The notes beneath the pieces were generated by a model. That model was not told where the DNA came from, did no database searches, and saw nothing but the letters and a program-made list of their open reading frames with translations. Source: Neorhizobium lilium (GTDB taxonomy: Bacteria; Pseudomonadota; Alphaproteobacteria; Rhizobiales; Rhizobiaceae). Taken from it: DNA of 64,000 nucleotides. The stretch's first letter is position 1; every line of letters starts with the position of its first letter. Positions 1 to 9,044 of the stretch are shown one piece after another. A program made the translations under genes and the position numbers. The DNA lies in NCBI RefSeq assembly GCF_004053875.1, contig NZ_SBIP01000004.1, positions 434,001 through 498,000 of the forward strand, in the 5' to 3' direction.

Positions 1-71
1 CCCCCGGCTGTCTTGCTCTTCATCCCATTCCTCCACATTATTCTCTGCGTAAGATCGAGGGAGGAATTTCC

Positions 72-1826
72 ATGCGGATCGCGTTCATCACCGGCGTTGC
101 AGCTTTCCTGCTCCTATCGGGTCAAACTTTGGCCCAGCAGGCGTCCGACCAGATCGCGCCCGAGGCGAAGACGGGCATAACAGCCGCCCGCCGCGTGGAA
201 GCCAAGCGATTCATGGTTGCGGCCGCCAATCCGCTGGCGGCGGAGGCCGGGCGCGACGTTCTTGCCGAGGGCGGAAGCGCCATTGACGCCCTTGTCGCAG
301 TGCAGACCGTGCTCGGGCTTGTGGAGCCGCAGAGTTCCGGTCTCGGCGGCGGCTCCTTCCTCGTCTACTATGACGCGTCCGCCAACCGGCTCACCACGTT
401 CGACGGGCGCGAGACAGCGCCGATGGAGGCAAGCCCAACCTTGTTCCTCGACATTCAGGGACAACCGCTCAAGTTCATGAGCGCGGTGGTCGGCGGCCGC
501 TCGGTCGGTACGCCCGGCACGGTTCGTTTGCTTGAAGATGTTCACAAGCGTTTCGGCAAGCAGGCGTGGGCCAGCCTTTTTCAGCGGGCGGAACAGCTTG
601 CCTCGGACGGCTTTGCAGTCTCACCGCGCCTTGCCTCGCTGGTTGCGGCGGAAGGCGACAAGCTGAAGACCTATGACGGGCCACGCACCTATTTCTTCGA
701 CGGTTCCGGTGCGCCGCTCAAGCCCGGCAGCATCCTCAAGAACCCCGACTACGCCCAGACATTGAAGACGATCGCCGCCGGCGGTGCGGATGCTTTCTAC
801 CATGGGCCGATTGCCGAGGCGATCGTCAAGGCCGTGCGCGAGGCCAGCGGCAACCCAGGCGTCCTGTCCCTGCAGGATCTTGCCAACTACCGGATCAAGG
901 AACGCGAGCCGGTCTGCGCCAGCTACCGCGCGCTCGACATCTGCGGCATGGGACCGCCCTCCTCCGGTGCCGTCGCAATAGGCCAGATGCTGGGCGTTCT
1001 GGAGAATTTCGACCTGAAAGGCTTCGGACCGAACAATGCGCAGAGCTGGCGGCTGATCGGCGACGCGCAGCGGCTAGCCTTCGCGGATCGTGAAAAATAT
1101 CTAGCGGATACCGATTTCCTCCCCGCTCCCATCAAGGGCCTGCTCAGCAAGGATTACCTGGCAAAGCGAGCCGCGCTGCTGGACGGCGACAGGGCGATTG
1201 TGCCCGACCAGGTCAAGGCCGGGGAGCCTGAATGGGACCATGCCATGCTGCTCGGCAAGGATGCAGCGATCGAGCTGCCCTCCACAAGCCATATCGTGAT
1301 CGTGGATGCGCAGGGCAATGTCGCCAGCATGACGACGACGATCGAGAACGGCTTCGGTTCGCGGCTGATGGTGAACGGCTTCCTGCTCAACAACGAACTG
1401 ACGGATTTTTCCTTCAAGACGCATGACGGCAGCTTGCCAGTCGCCAATCGCGTCGAGCCGGGCAAGCGGCCGCGCTCCTCCATGTCGCCAACCATCGTCA
1501 TGAAGGACGGAAAACCTCTGCTCGCCATCGGATCCCCGGGCGGCAGCCAGATCATCGGCTATGTAAGCCAGGCGCTCATCGCTTATATCGACTGGGGCAT
1601 GCCGGTAGAGCAGATCGTCGCGCAGCCGCATCTTATCAACCGTTTCGGCACTTATGATATTGAGGCCGGCACCGTAGCCGAAAAGTTGATCGAGCCCCTG
1701 AAGGCGCTCGGCTACGAGGTGAAAGCCGGCGACCTGAATTCCGGCCTGCAGGCGATCGAGATCACGCCCAGCGGGCTTGTCGGCAGCGCCGACCCGCGCC
1801 GCGAAGGGGTGGCGCTCGGTGAGTAA
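72..1826 (+). CDS. ggt: gamma-glutamyltransferase (Ntn hydrolase)
   Basis: The 584-residue product has an N-terminal signal peptide (about residues 1-21), so it is probably periplasmic. Enzymes of this family cleave gamma-glutamyl bonds of glutathione and related peptides after self-processing into two subunits. The processing/nucleophile threonine is Thr405 in the motif TSHIVIVD. The family motifs PPSSGA (about 295-300) and GSPGGS (about 490) are present, and the length is normal. A strong GGGAGGA site lies 5-6 bases before the ATG. The P450 gene follows in the same direction after 41 bases. Confidence 0.95.
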   Translation: MRIAFITGVAAFLLLSGQTLAQQASDQIAPEAKTGITAARRVEAKRFMVAAANPLAAEAGRDVLAEGGSAIDALVAVQTVLGLVEPQSSGLGGGSFLVYYDASANRLTTFDGRETAPMEASPTLFLDIQGQPLKFMSAVVGGRSVGTPGTVRLLEDVHKRFGKQAWASLFQRAEQLASDGFAVSPRLASLVAAEGDKLKTYDGPRTYFFDGSGAPLKPGSILKNPDYAQTLKTIAAGGADAFYHGPIAEAIVKAVREASGNPGVLSLQDLANYRIKEREPVCASYRALDICGMGPPSSGAVAIGQMLGVLENFDLKGFGPNNAQSWRLIGDAQRLAFADREKYLADTDFLPAPIKGLLSKDYLAKRAALLDGDRAIVPDQVKAGEPEWDHAMLLGKDAAIELPSTSHIVIVDAQGNVASMTTTIENGFGSRLMVNGFLLNNELTDFSFKTHDGSLPVANRVEPGKRPRSSMSPTIVMKDGKPLLAIGSPGGSQIIGYVSQALIAYIDWGMPVEQIVAQPHLINRFGTYDIEAGTVAEKLIEPLKALGYEVKAGDLNSGLQAIEITPSGLVGSADPRREGVALGE

Positions 1827-1867
1827 CGGCACTTTTCCGGCAGGCGGAATCGTTATAGCCATGACCC

Positions 1868-3115
1868 ATGTCCATTTTGCCCCCGTTCCTGCGCATCGAC
1901 CGTGAAAACCGCCGCGTATCGCTCGATGCCCGGAATCCTGCCTTCTACGGTAATCCAAATGCCGTCTATGCCGCCCTTCACGCTCATTGCCCGACATTTT
2001 ACTGGGAAGAGCAGAAACAATGGTTTCTCACCGGCTATGACCATGTCAACGCGCTTCTGCGCGACCGGCGATTCGGGCGGCAGATCCTCCATATCGCCAG
2101 CCGGGAAGAACTCGGCCTACCGGAACCCGAGCCCCAGCTTGCGAACTTCGATCTGGCCGAACGATTCTCCCTGCTCGAACTGGAGCCGCCGGAGCACACC
2201 CGCTTGCGTACGCTCGTCAATCGCGCCTTCGTCTCCCGCCATATCGAGCGGTTGCGGCCGGAGATCGCAGCCATGGCCGAAAAACTGATCGACGGGTTCG
2301 AACAGGCGGGCGAGACGGAGCTCCTATCCTCGTTCGCCGACATCATTCCGGTGACGATGATCGCGCGGATGATCGGCATTCCGGACGAGATGGGGCCACA
2401 GCTGCTGGCCTGGTCGCATGACTATGTGGGCATGTACATGTTCAAGCGAACACCTGCGGACGAACTGGCCGCCGATCGCGCAGCGCAGGAGTTTGCCGAC
2501 TATGTGAAGGGGCTGATTGCCGAACGTCGGCGCGAGCCGCAGGACGATTTGCTCAGCCATATGATCCATACGGAGCACAAGGGCCAGTTCCTGACCGACG
2601 AGGAACTGGTCTCCACCACGATCGTGCTTCTCAATGCCGGCCATGAAGCGACCGTCCACCAGATCGGCAATTCCGTGCGAGTCATTCTGGAAAGCGGGCT
2701 CGATCCGGCGGACCTTTTCCGGGACGCAAGCGCGACGGAACGAACAGTCGAGGAAACACTGCGCATCTGCGCACCGGTGCATATCTTCCAGCGCTGGGCG
2801 CTCGAAGACGTCGAGGTGGATGGTGTTTCGTTCAAGCGAGGCGACAAGGTGAGCCTGATCCTCGCCGCCGCCAATCTCGCTCCCGCGAAGTTTACCGATC
2901 CACTCACGTTCAAGCCGGATCGGCAGGAGGCGCCCAACCTGTCATTCGGTGCGGGCATTCACTTCTGTATCGGCGCACCGCTTGCCCGGCTGGAGCTGAA
3001 CACGGTGCTTCCCATGCTCTTCCAGCGGCTACCGGGCATGCGCATCGCGGCACCTCCGGTGGTCAAGGACGTCTACCATTTTCACGGCCTGGACCGGCTC
3101 GACCTCAGTTGGTGA
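1868..3115 (+). CDS. cytochrome P450
   Basis: This 415-residue soluble class I bacterial P450 carries all core motifs: the I-helix AGHEAT (Thr262), the K-helix ExxR (Glu296/Arg299) and the heme-ligand signature FGAGIHFCIG with Cys367. There is no membrane anchor. No ferredoxin or ferredoxin reductase gene lies nearby, so its redox partners are encoded elsewhere and the substrate cannot be read from context. It lies 41 bases after ggt and converges on the SDR gene. Confidence 0.95.
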   Translation: MSILPPFLRIDRENRRVSLDARNPAFYGNPNAVYAALHAHCPTFYWEEQKQWFLTGYDHVNALLRDRRFGRQILHIASREELGLPEPEPQLANFDLAERFSLLELEPPEHTRLRTLVNRAFVSRHIERLRPEIAAMAEKLIDGFEQAGETELLSSFADIIPVTMIARMIGIPDEMGPQLLAWSHDYVGMYMFKRTPADELAADRAAQEFADYVKGLIAERRREPQDDLLSHMIHTEHKGQFLTDEELVSTTIVLLNAGHEATVHQIGNSVRVILESGLDPADLFRDASATERTVEETLRICAPVHIFQRWALEDVEVDGVSFKRGDKVSLILAAANLAPAKFTDPLTFKPDRQEAPNLSFGAGIHFCIGAPLARLELNTVLPMLFQRLPGMRIAAPPVVKDVYHFHGLDRLDLSW

Positions 3116-3146
3116 GGCGACGTGCTGGCGTCGCCCCATGTTGCGC

Positions 3147-3950
3147 TTACGCTTTGTTATAGCGCGGTGCCGGCATCCTGAGCGACAGATGTGGTGCCAA
3201 GGCGCCCCGGGCTGTCTCATAGGCCTGGTAAAGGCCGGCATTGGCCAGCGAGGGGATGGTCACCAGTTCGCCCTGGTCGAAACCAGCCAAAGCCGCATCC
3301 ACCATGTCGCCGACATCCATGACGCGTTCCGGATCGAGCCCGTCCATCGAGCCACCGGCGCGGTCAAAAATCTCCGTGCGGGTAAGCCCCGGAAGAACCG
3401 CCTGGATGCGCACGCCCTTGTCCTTCAGTTCACCGGCCAGCGCTTCCGTCAAGGAGAGCACGAAGGCCTTCGAGGCCACATAGGTGCCGCTGAAGAAATG
3501 CGGCGCTAGCGCCACGACAGACGCGGTGTTGATGATCGCGCCACTGCCCCTCGCGGCAAACACCTGCGCCGCGGCGACGGCCAATCGGTTTGCTGCAAAC
3601 ACGTTGAGGTCCACCATCCGGTCGAGATAATCGAGATCCGCCGTCAGGAGCGGTCCCTGCGGGCCGATGCCGGCATTGTTGACCAGAAGCGTAATCGCCC
3701 CATCGTCACGCAGCCGCTGCTCAACTTTCAGCACGTCCGCGCGATCCGTCAGGTCGGCCGCCAGGACCTCAGCCTTCACGCCATATTTTGCAGTAAGCAA
3801 GGCAGCCGCTTCCTCAAGGCGGGCCTTGTCGCGGGCGACAAGAATGAGGTCGTAGCCGCGGCTGGCCAAGCGGTCGGCATAGGTGGCACCGATGCCCGAA
3901 GAGGCGCCGGTGACAAGGGCAGTGCCGGAAGTGGAAGATTTGGAAGCCAT
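3147..3950 (-). CDS. SDR family NAD(P)-dependent oxidoreductase
   Basis: This 267-residue classical short-chain dehydrogenase has the nucleotide-binding glycine motif TGASSGIG near residue 15, the NNAG motif near 90 and the catalytic YVASK (Tyr/Lys). The substrate is unknown. It is divergent from a MarR regulator across about 125 bases that contain a perfect 12-base palindrome. By analogy with other MarR-flanked oxidoreductases it is probably repressed by that regulator and induced by a small aromatic or electrophilic compound; this is inference. Confidence 0.92.
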   Translation of the reverse strand: MASKSSTSGTALVTGASSGIGATYADRLASRGYDLILVARDKARLEEAAALLTAKYGVKAEVLAADLTDRADVLKVEQRLRDDGAITLLVNNAGIGPQGPLLTADLDYLDRMVDLNVFAANRLAVAAAQVFAARGSGAIINTASVVALAPHFFSGTYVASKAFVLSLTEALAGELKDKGVRIQAVLPGLTRTEIFDRAGGSMDGLDPERVMDVGDMVDAALAGFDQGELVTIPSLANAGLYQAYETARGALAPHLSLRMPAPRYNKA

Positions 3951-3972
3951 GTTTTCATCTCCTTTGATTTAC

Positions 3973-3984
3973 TGGTATATACCA
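3973..3984. promoter_or_regulatory. palindrome between SDR and marR genes
   Basis: TGGTATATACCA is a perfect 12-base palindrome in the short divergent intergenic region, 23 bases before the SDR start codon, in an AT-rich patch likely to hold the -10 region. MarR dimers bind such palindromes, so it is a candidate operator for the adjacent regulator. No binding evidence is available. Confidence 0.45.
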
Positions 3985-4075
3985 CTATATATGCGAGAGC
4001 GGATTTGACGGCGCAAGAGGGCTCTGCAAAATCATTTTATCGAGTATCCACCCATGGCGGCAGGAGATGATCCAG

Positions 4076-4555
4076 ATGACTGAAGACGAACCCACTACGG
4101 AAGATGGCGTCTGGCTCGATTGCAGCAACAGTGCAGTGCGCCGCGCGGCGCGCCGTCTCGGCCAGCTCTATGATGATGCCATGGGCGAGACCGGGCTGAA
4201 GGGAACGCAGTTTTCGTTGATGACACAGATCGTCCGGTCCGAGGAGCCGACCCTGAAGAGGCTGGCAAAGGCCATGGTCATGGATCTTTCCGCGCTTGGC
4301 CATACGCTGAAGCCGCTGATTCGGGACGGTCTGGTGGAGCTTGTGCCAGACGAACAGGACCGCCGCGCCAAGCGCGTCAGGCTCACGGCGGCTGGTGTTG
4401 CCAAGCAAAGGGAACTGCTGGCGCTCTGGCAGCAAGCGCAGAACAGGTTCGACGAGGCGTTCGGGAGAGAACAAGCCGAAGAACTGCGCCGGACGCTCGC
4501 CTTCATCTCTTCATCAGAATTTACGCAGGCCTTTTCGCGCAAGCAAGATCAATAG
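4076..4555 (+). CDS. MarR family transcriptional regulator
   Basis: This protein of about 159 residues has the MarR winged-helix fold: a helix-turn-helix around residues 50-75 and a wing with DEQDRRAKRVRLTAAG, the conserved DxRxxxxxLT-type motif. An in-frame ATG exists at 4067, but AGGAG ends directly against it. The ATG at 4076 has ideal 9-base spacing and is preferred. It is divergent from the SDR gene, its most likely target. The stop lies 2 bases from the end of the convergent cupin gene. Confidence 0.93.
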   Translation: MTEDEPTTEDGVWLDCSNSAVRRAARRLGQLYDDAMGETGLKGTQFSLMTQIVRSEEPTLKRLAKAMVMDLSALGHTLKPLIRDGLVELVPDEQDRRAKRVRLTAAGVAKQRELLALWQQAQNRFDEAFGREQAEELRRTLAFISSSEFTQAFSRKQDQ

Positions 4556-4557
4556 CG

Positions 4558-4902
4558 CTACAAGCGGATGACGTAATCCTTGCGAGTCGTTTCAACCACT
4601 TCCCAGCTTCCCTTGAAGCCCGGCCTCAGGATCATGCTGTCACCAGCGCGCAGATGCACGCCTTCTCCACCTTCTTCCGTGACGATGGAATAGCCGGAGA
4701 CGATCCGGAAATATTCCCATTCGTCATAAGAAATGAGCCAGCTTCCAGGGGTCGCTTCCCATATGCCGGCATAGAGAGCGCCTTTCGCCTCTTCGAAATT
4801 CCAGGTCTTAAAGGTCGGATTGCCGGAGATCAGCCGGTCCTCGGCCGGCGCGCCCTCTTCCGGCGCCATGGTCGTCGTGTCGAAGGTGATCCAATTGCTC
4901 AT
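4558..4902 (-). CDS. cupin domain-containing protein (DUF861-like)
   Basis: This small single-domain cupin of 114 residues resembles the (S)-ureidoglycine aminohydrolase/EutQ-like cupins. The beta-barrel core runs from about residue 35 to the end, with the motif GYSIVTEEGGEGVHLRAGDSM. It has no signal peptide. GGAG lies 7 bases before the ATG. No neighbour suggests a substrate, so the enzymatic role is unknown. Confidence 0.85.
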   Translation of the reverse strand: MSNWITFDTTTMAPEEGAPAEDRLISGNPTFKTWNFEEAKGALYAGIWEATPGSWLISYDEWEYFRIVSGYSIVTEEGGEGVHLRAGDSMILRPGFKGSWEVVETTRKDYVIRL

Positions 4903-4958
4903 ATGTCGTCTCCGCCAGGTGGATACGTGAGGCTACCTTCGCAATCCCACAGCCGCAA

Positions 4959-5663
4959 CTAGCTAAAGAAGCGCCCTATGAACGCCGCCCCTGCAGCAAG
5001 TACGCCGAAGACGACGCTGGACGCGAGAACGAGGGAGGCGATCGCTGCCAACACACCCAGGATGATGAAGATCCCGTCCGCCGCCAGAAGCCCCAGTGCC
5101 ATGATGCAGAGCGAGACCGCGGGCGGCATATTGCCGAGCGGGATCGGCAGGACCAAAACGATCGCAAGGATGAGCCATAGAGTGCCGAGCAGTCTCTCGG
5201 CGGCATAGCTCGTCAGGACGCTAAGCCGCGGCTTAAGGAAACGCTCGGCTTTCGCCAGCCAGGGCTCCGCTTTCGTCAGAAGTGCCGAAAAATCGGCCCT
5301 CTTCATCGATCTGTCGGTGATGAAACGCGGCAGCCAGACCGGCCATCCCACAGCGAACTGCGTGCAAAGAAAGAGCAAAGGGATGCCGAGCACGGTCGAG
5401 GTGCCGGGTGGCGTCGGCAAGGCATTAGGAAGAGCGAAAATGAGGATAAGAGCCGCGGCGGCACGGTCTTCCATGCCATGAAGAAGATCGCCGATCGTGA
5501 TGCGCTCCTCATTCGACGAGGTCTCTACCGAGCGGAAGAGCTCGATAACCGAGGGCGGTCTTTTGTCGAGGGTGTTGTCGTGGGCCTCCTTACCCGCGTC
5601 TGCCGCATTGCCGCTGTTGCGGGGAAAGTCGGGCTCGGCCTTCACGCTCAACTCCTTCTTCAT
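4959..5663 (-). CDS. exoD: ExoD family exopolysaccharide synthesis membrane protein
   Basis: The protein of about 234 residues has a charged cytoplasmic N-terminus followed by the conserved ExoD core (ITIGDLLHGMEDRAAAALILIFALPNALPTPPG and several hydrophobic segments to the C-terminus). ExoD was identified in Sinorhizobium meliloti as needed for normal exopolysaccharide production and nodule invasion; its biochemistry is unclear. Upstream in-frame ATGs at 5684 and 5672 are possible, but GAGG is well spaced only for 5663. It is not linked to the polysaccharide locus at 13-21 kb. Confidence 0.85.
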   Translation of the reverse strand: MKKELSVKAEPDFPRNSGNAADAGKEAHDNTLDKRPPSVIELFRSVETSSNEERITIGDLLHGMEDRAAAALILIFALPNALPTPPGTSTVLGIPLLFLCTQFAVGWPVWLPRFITDRSMKRADFSALLTKAEPWLAKAERFLKPRLSVLTSYAAERLLGTLWLILAIVLVLPIPLGNMPPAVSLCIMALGLLAADGIFIILGVLAAIASLVLASSVVFGVLAAGAAFIGRFFS

Positions 5664-5793
5664 TTCGGTCATGCCTCGCCGCATGTGCTTGCTGGACGCA
5701 TCCGCGTGAACGGTTTCGCCCTCGCCTCGTTCCGCGCTGGCGGTTCAAGACAAGGGCGATGAAACATCGGAATGCTACGAAATAATGACGCGG

Positions 5794-7077
5794 TCAGACT
5801 TTCGACAGCGCCTGATCGAGGTCGGCGATGATGTCCGCGGCATCCTCTATGCCAACGGAAAGGCGCACCACGTCGGGACCCGCGCCGGCCGCTACCAGCT
5901 GGTCTTCCGTCAACTGCCTGTGCGTGGTGGACGCCGGATGGATGACGAGCGAGCGCGTGTCGCCGATATTGGCCAGATGCGAGAAAAGCTGAAGGCTTTC
6001 GACAAACGTCTTGCCCGCCTCATAGCCGCCCTTCAGCCCGAAGGTGAAGACAGCCCCCGCGCCTTTCGGTGAGTAACGCTGCTGCAACTCGTAGTTCGGA
6101 TCGTCTTCCAGGCCTGCGTAGCTGACCCAGCCGACCTTGGGGTGACCCTTCAGCCAATTTGCGACGGCAAGAGCATTTTCGCTGTGCTTCTGCATTCGGA
6201 GCGGCAGCGTTTCTATACCGGTCAGGATCATGAAGGCGTTGAAGGGCGAAATTGCCGGACCAAGGTCGCGCAGACCGAGAACGCGGGTGGCGATGGCAAA
6301 GGCGATATTGCCGAAGGCCTGGTGCAGAACGACACCGCCATATTCCGGGCGTGGTTGCGACAGGGCTGGGTAATTGCCGGAGGCAGACCAGTCAAATGTG
6401 CCGCCATCGACAATAATGCCGCCCATGGAATTGCCGTGGCCGCCGAGGAATTTGGTCAGCGAGTGGATGACGATATCAGCCCCGTGCTCCAGCGGCCGAA
6501 CAAGATAGGGACTTGCCATGGTGTTGTCGACGATGAGAGGCAGGCCGTGTCGATGCGCGACCTCGGCGATGGCGGCAATATCGACAAAGGTTCCGCCCGG
6601 ATTGGCCAGGCTTTCGATGAAGATGGCGCGCGTTCGCTCATCGATCCCGGCCTCGAAGCTCGCGGTATTTGCGGTGTCGGCCCAACGCACATGCCAGTCG
6701 AAGTTCTTGAAGGCATGCCCGAACTGGTTGATCGAGCCGCCATAGAGCTTTCGGGCTGCAACAAAATTGTCGCCGGGCTGCATGATCGCATTGAAGGCAA
6801 GAAGCTGGGCCGCGTGGCCTGAGGCAACGGCCAGCGCTGCCGCTCCGCCCTCAAGTGCAGCCACCCGCTCCTCGAGTACCGCCTGGGTGGGGTTCGTGAT
6901 GCGGGTATAGATATTGCCGAACTGCTGCAGACCGAAGAGCGCTGCGGCATGATCGGCATTTTCGAAAACGAATGAGGTTGTCTGGTAGATGGGCGTCGCG
7001 CGGGCCCCAGTGGTGGGATCGGGTGCTGCGCCTGCGTGAACTGCAAGCGTCGAAAAACCTGGTTGTTGGTTCGGCAT
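5794..7077 (-). CDS. metZ: O-acetylhomoserine sulfhydrylase / aminocarboxypropyltransferase
   Basis: This 427-residue PLP enzyme of the Cys/Met metabolism family makes homocysteine from O-acetyl- (or O-succinyl-) homoserine and sulfide in methionine biosynthesis. The PLP lysine is Lys209 in [12 protein letters not shown]. The extra loop and length fit the MetY/MetZ sulfhydrylase branch rather than cystathionine synthase. GGGAGGA lies 4-5 bases before the ATG. I looked for a SAM-II riboswitch in the 140-base leader and did not recognise one. Confidence 0.92.
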   Translation of the reverse strand: MPNQQPGFSTLAVHAGAAPDPTTGARATPIYQTTSFVFENADHAAALFGLQQFGNIYTRITNPTQAVLEERVAALEGGAAALAVASGHAAQLLAFNAIMQPGDNFVAARKLYGGSINQFGHAFKNFDWHVRWADTANTASFEAGIDERTRAIFIESLANPGGTFVDIAAIAEVAHRHGLPLIVDNTMASPYLVRPLEHGADIVIHSLTKFLGGHGNSMGGIIVDGGTFDWSASGNYPALSQPRPEYGGVVLHQAFGNIAFAIATRVLGLRDLGPAISPFNAFMILTGIETLPLRMQKHSENALAVANWLKGHPKVGWVSYAGLEDDPNYELQQRYSPKGAGAVFTFGLKGGYEAGKTFVESLQLFSHLANIGDTRSLVIHPASTTHRQLTEDQLVAAGAGPDVVRLSVGIEDAADIIADLDQALSKV

Positions 7078-7217
7078 GATGTCCTCCCTGCCTTGAACTC
7101 AATCCCTTCAAGAAACAGTGACGACCGAGCGCGATCAAGCAATATCGTTCCTCCTGGCCGTTGCCGGAAGAAATATCGCCCAGCTTTGGCTGGATATAAT
7201 CGGCCTGGACGCTTGGC

Positions 7218-7646
7218 TTAGGCCATTAGGCGCGGGTATTCGATGGCCGGGCAGCGGTCCATCACAACTTTGAGCCTAGCTGCTTCGGCCTTGGCTGCGG
7301 CCACGTCGTCACGCACGCCGAGCTGTCCCCAAATCACCTTGGGCGGCGTTTCGAGCGCCAGCGCCTCACCAACTATGCCATCCAGAAATTCCGCCGCCCG
7401 GAAGACATCCACCATATCCACAGGCTGCGGCACATCCGCCAGCCGCGAATAGACTGTCTGGCCAAGGATCTGCTTGCCCGCCTGGCCCGGATTGACGGGA
7501 AAGACCTGATAACCCTTCGACAGAAGGAAGCTCATGACGCGGTTGCTGGGGCGATCGGGGTTCGGGGACGCGCCGAGCAGCGCGATAGTCTTGGTCGTCT
7601 TCAGGATAGTCGCGATATAGTCGCGGTCGTAGCTGTCGTGGTTCAT
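7218..7646 (-). CDS. CoA-binding domain protein (YccU-like)
   Basis: This 142-residue protein consists of a single Rossmann CoA-binding domain: IALLGASPNPDRPSNRV near residues 20-36, then VFPVNPG and a C-terminal MDRCPAIEYPRL motif typical of the YccU family. GAGGAG lies 6 bases before the ATG. It lies 140 bases upstream of metZ on the same strand and may be co-transcribed with it. Members of this family bind CoA or related nucleotides, but their function is undefined. Confidence 0.9.
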   Translation of the reverse strand: MNHDSYDRDYIATILKTTKTIALLGASPNPDRPSNRVMSFLLSKGYQVFPVNPGQAGKQILGQTVYSRLADVPQPVDMVDVFRAAEFLDGIVGEALALETPPKVIWGQLGVRDDVAAAKAEAARLKVVMDRCPAIEYPRLMA

Positions 7647-7686
7647 CCTGATCTCCTCAGATGCTGTTGTCCGTCTGACTTAGTGA

Positions 7687-7791
7687 CTGGCATGCCAGAT
7701 CACCATGCCTATGCTGTTCGACACATACGGCGTGGTTTCCGCCAAACCAGCCCTCAGCGCCGCTGGAATTTTGTGGTATTATATAACCACA
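7687..7791. promoter_or_regulatory. palindrome-rich, AT-rich intergenic region before rplM
   Basis: The 353-base gap between the CoA-binding gene and rplM holds no convincing gene. It contains the perfect palindrome CTGGCATGCCAG (7687-7698), the inverted repeat TGGTTT/AAACCA (7733-7749) and TGTGGT/ACCACA (7772-7791). A strongly AT-rich tract follows to about 7835 and could act as an UP-like element for the ribosomal-protein promoter. Confidence 0.4.
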
Positions 7792-7845
7792 TATTTAAGT
7801 TATTGTTTTTAATACATTATTTTTCCATCTTGTCCGATACGCCTC

Positions 7846-7875
7846 CTTGACTGGACCAAGACCGATTTGTATAAG
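7846..7875 (+). promoter_or_regulatory. predicted housekeeping promoter of rplM-rpsI
   Basis: CTTGAC (7846-7851), the typical alphaproteobacterial -35 box, is followed after 18 bases by TATAAG (7870-7875). The predicted transcription start is about 7881-7884, giving a leader of roughly 118 bases before rplM. Confidence 0.6.
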
Positions 7876-7887
7876 CCACCAGAGATC

Positions 7888-7917
7888 GCGGACCTCTTGA
7901 GGCCCGCTTTCTTTTTT
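7888..7917 (+). promoter_or_regulatory. rplM leader hairpin with T-run (possible attenuator)
   Basis: GCGGACCTC and GAGGCCCGC form an 8-pair stem with one A.C mismatch and a CTTG loop at 7888-7907, followed by TTTCTTTTTT (7908-7917). It looks like an intrinsic terminator placed between the predicted transcription start and the rplM start codon, 83 bases before the gene. It could be an attenuator or an L13-responsive leader element. Confidence 0.5.
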
Positions 7918-7999
7918 GTCGGCATGCCGGCAATTCAAGCAACAAGAAACGCCCTTGCAGCCGGGTCCGGATGCCTTGGGTCCAAGCGAAAGAGATAAC

Positions 8000-8464
8000 A
8001 TGTCAACCTTCGTTCAGAAGCCCGCAGAGGTGGAGAAGAAGTGGGTGATCATCGATGCCGAAGGGCTCGTTGTCGGTCGCCTCGCCACCATCGTTGCAAA
8101 CCGTCTTCGCGGCAAGCACAAGGCCACCTTTACACCCCACGTCGATGACGGCGACAACGTCATCATCATCAATGCCGAGAAGGTCGCACTCACCGGCAAA
8201 AAGTATTCCGACAAGAAGTACTACTGGCACACCGGCTATCCGGGCGGCATCAAGGAGCGCACTGCGCGCCAGATCATCGAAGGCCGTTTTCCGGAACGCG
8301 TCGTCGAGAAGGCTGTCGAGCGCATGGTTCCCCGTGGCCCGCTCGGTCGTCGCCAGATGAAGAACCTGCGTGTCTACGCCGGCGCCAACCATCCCCATGA
8401 AGCTCAGCAGCCTGTCGCACTCGACGTGGCTTCGCTGAACAAGAAGAACGTAAGGAGCGCCTGA
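8000..8464 (+). CDS. rplM: 50S ribosomal protein L13
   Basis: This 154-residue protein has the canonical L13 sequence ([28 protein letters not shown] near residues 13-40; [18 protein letters not shown] near 112-129). An in-frame upstream extension to 7916 overlaps the leader hairpin region and is not conserved. The ATG at 8000 gives the normal family length. It is the first gene of the two-gene L13-S9 operon and lies 2 bases before rpsI. Confidence 0.98.
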   Translation: MSTFVQKPAEVEKKWVIIDAEGLVVGRLATIVANRLRGKHKATFTPHVDDGDNVIIINAEKVALTGKKYSDKKYYWHTGYPGGIKERTARQIIEGRFPERVVEKAVERMVPRGPLGRRQMKNLRVYAGANHPHEAQQPVALDVASLNKKNVRSA

Positions 8465-8466
8465 TC

Positions 8467-8934
8467 ATGGCCGATCTTTCCTCTCTGAAGGACCTCGCTC
8501 CGGCGACTGAAACCCAGGCTCCTGTCTACGTCCGTAAGGTCGATGCACAGGGCCGTTCCTATGCTACCGGCAAGCGCAAGAACGCTGTCGCCCGCGTCTG
8601 GATCAAGGCCGGCTCCGGCAAGGTCATCATCAACGGCCGCGACTTCACCGCCTATTTCGCGCGGCCGGTCCTGCAGATGATCCTGCAGCAGCCTCTGATT
8701 GCCGCCAATCGCGGTGGTCAGTTCGACATCATCGCAACCGTTGCCGGCGGCGGTCTTTCCGGCCAGGCCGGTGCCGTTCGTCACGGCCTGTCCAAGGCCC
8801 TCACCTATTTCGAGCCGAGCCTTCGCGCCGTGCTCAAGAAGGGTGGCTTCCTGACCCGCGACAGCCGCGTTGTCGAGCGTAAGAAGTACGGTAAGGCAAA
8901 GGCCCGCCGCTCCTTCCAGTTCTCCAAGCGTTAA
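8467..8934 (+). CDS. rpsI: 30S ribosomal protein S9
   Basis: This 155-residue protein carries the S9 core ([35 protein letters not shown]) and the invariant C-terminal QFSKR tail that reaches the P-site tRNA. The N-terminal extension of about 30 residues is usual in Rhizobiales. It follows rplM after 2 bases, and a strong terminator ends the operon 20 bases downstream. Confidence 0.98.
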   Translation: MADLSSLKDLAPATETQAPVYVRKVDAQGRSYATGKRKNAVARVWIKAGSGKVIINGRDFTAYFARPVLQMILQQPLIAANRGGQFDIIATVAGGGLSGQAGAVRHGLSKALTYFEPSLRAVLKKGGFLTRDSRVVERKKYGKAKARRSFQFSKR

Positions 8935-8957
8935 TCGCTTCGGGTTCTTCGGAATTC

Positions 8958-8987
8958 AAAAGGCGGGGCTTCGGCTCCGCCTTTTTC
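8958..8987 (+). terminator. intrinsic terminator of rplM-rpsI
   Basis: GGCGGGGC-TTCG-GCTCCGCC forms a GC-rich stem closed by a TTCG tetraloop and followed by TTTTT, immediately downstream of rpsI. Confidence 0.85.
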
Positions 8988-9044
8988 GTTTGTGCTTCCA
9001 CATTGCTGCTGCCATCTCTGCTTCATGGGTATCCGGAGAAGCTT

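Noticed and set aside
7078..7217. Possible SAM-II riboswitch upstream of metZ
   Set aside because: SAM-II elements are common before met genes in alphaproteobacteria, but I could not find the conserved pseudoknot core (such as the GCTAAA stretch) in this leader. A covariance-model scan (RF00521) would settle it.
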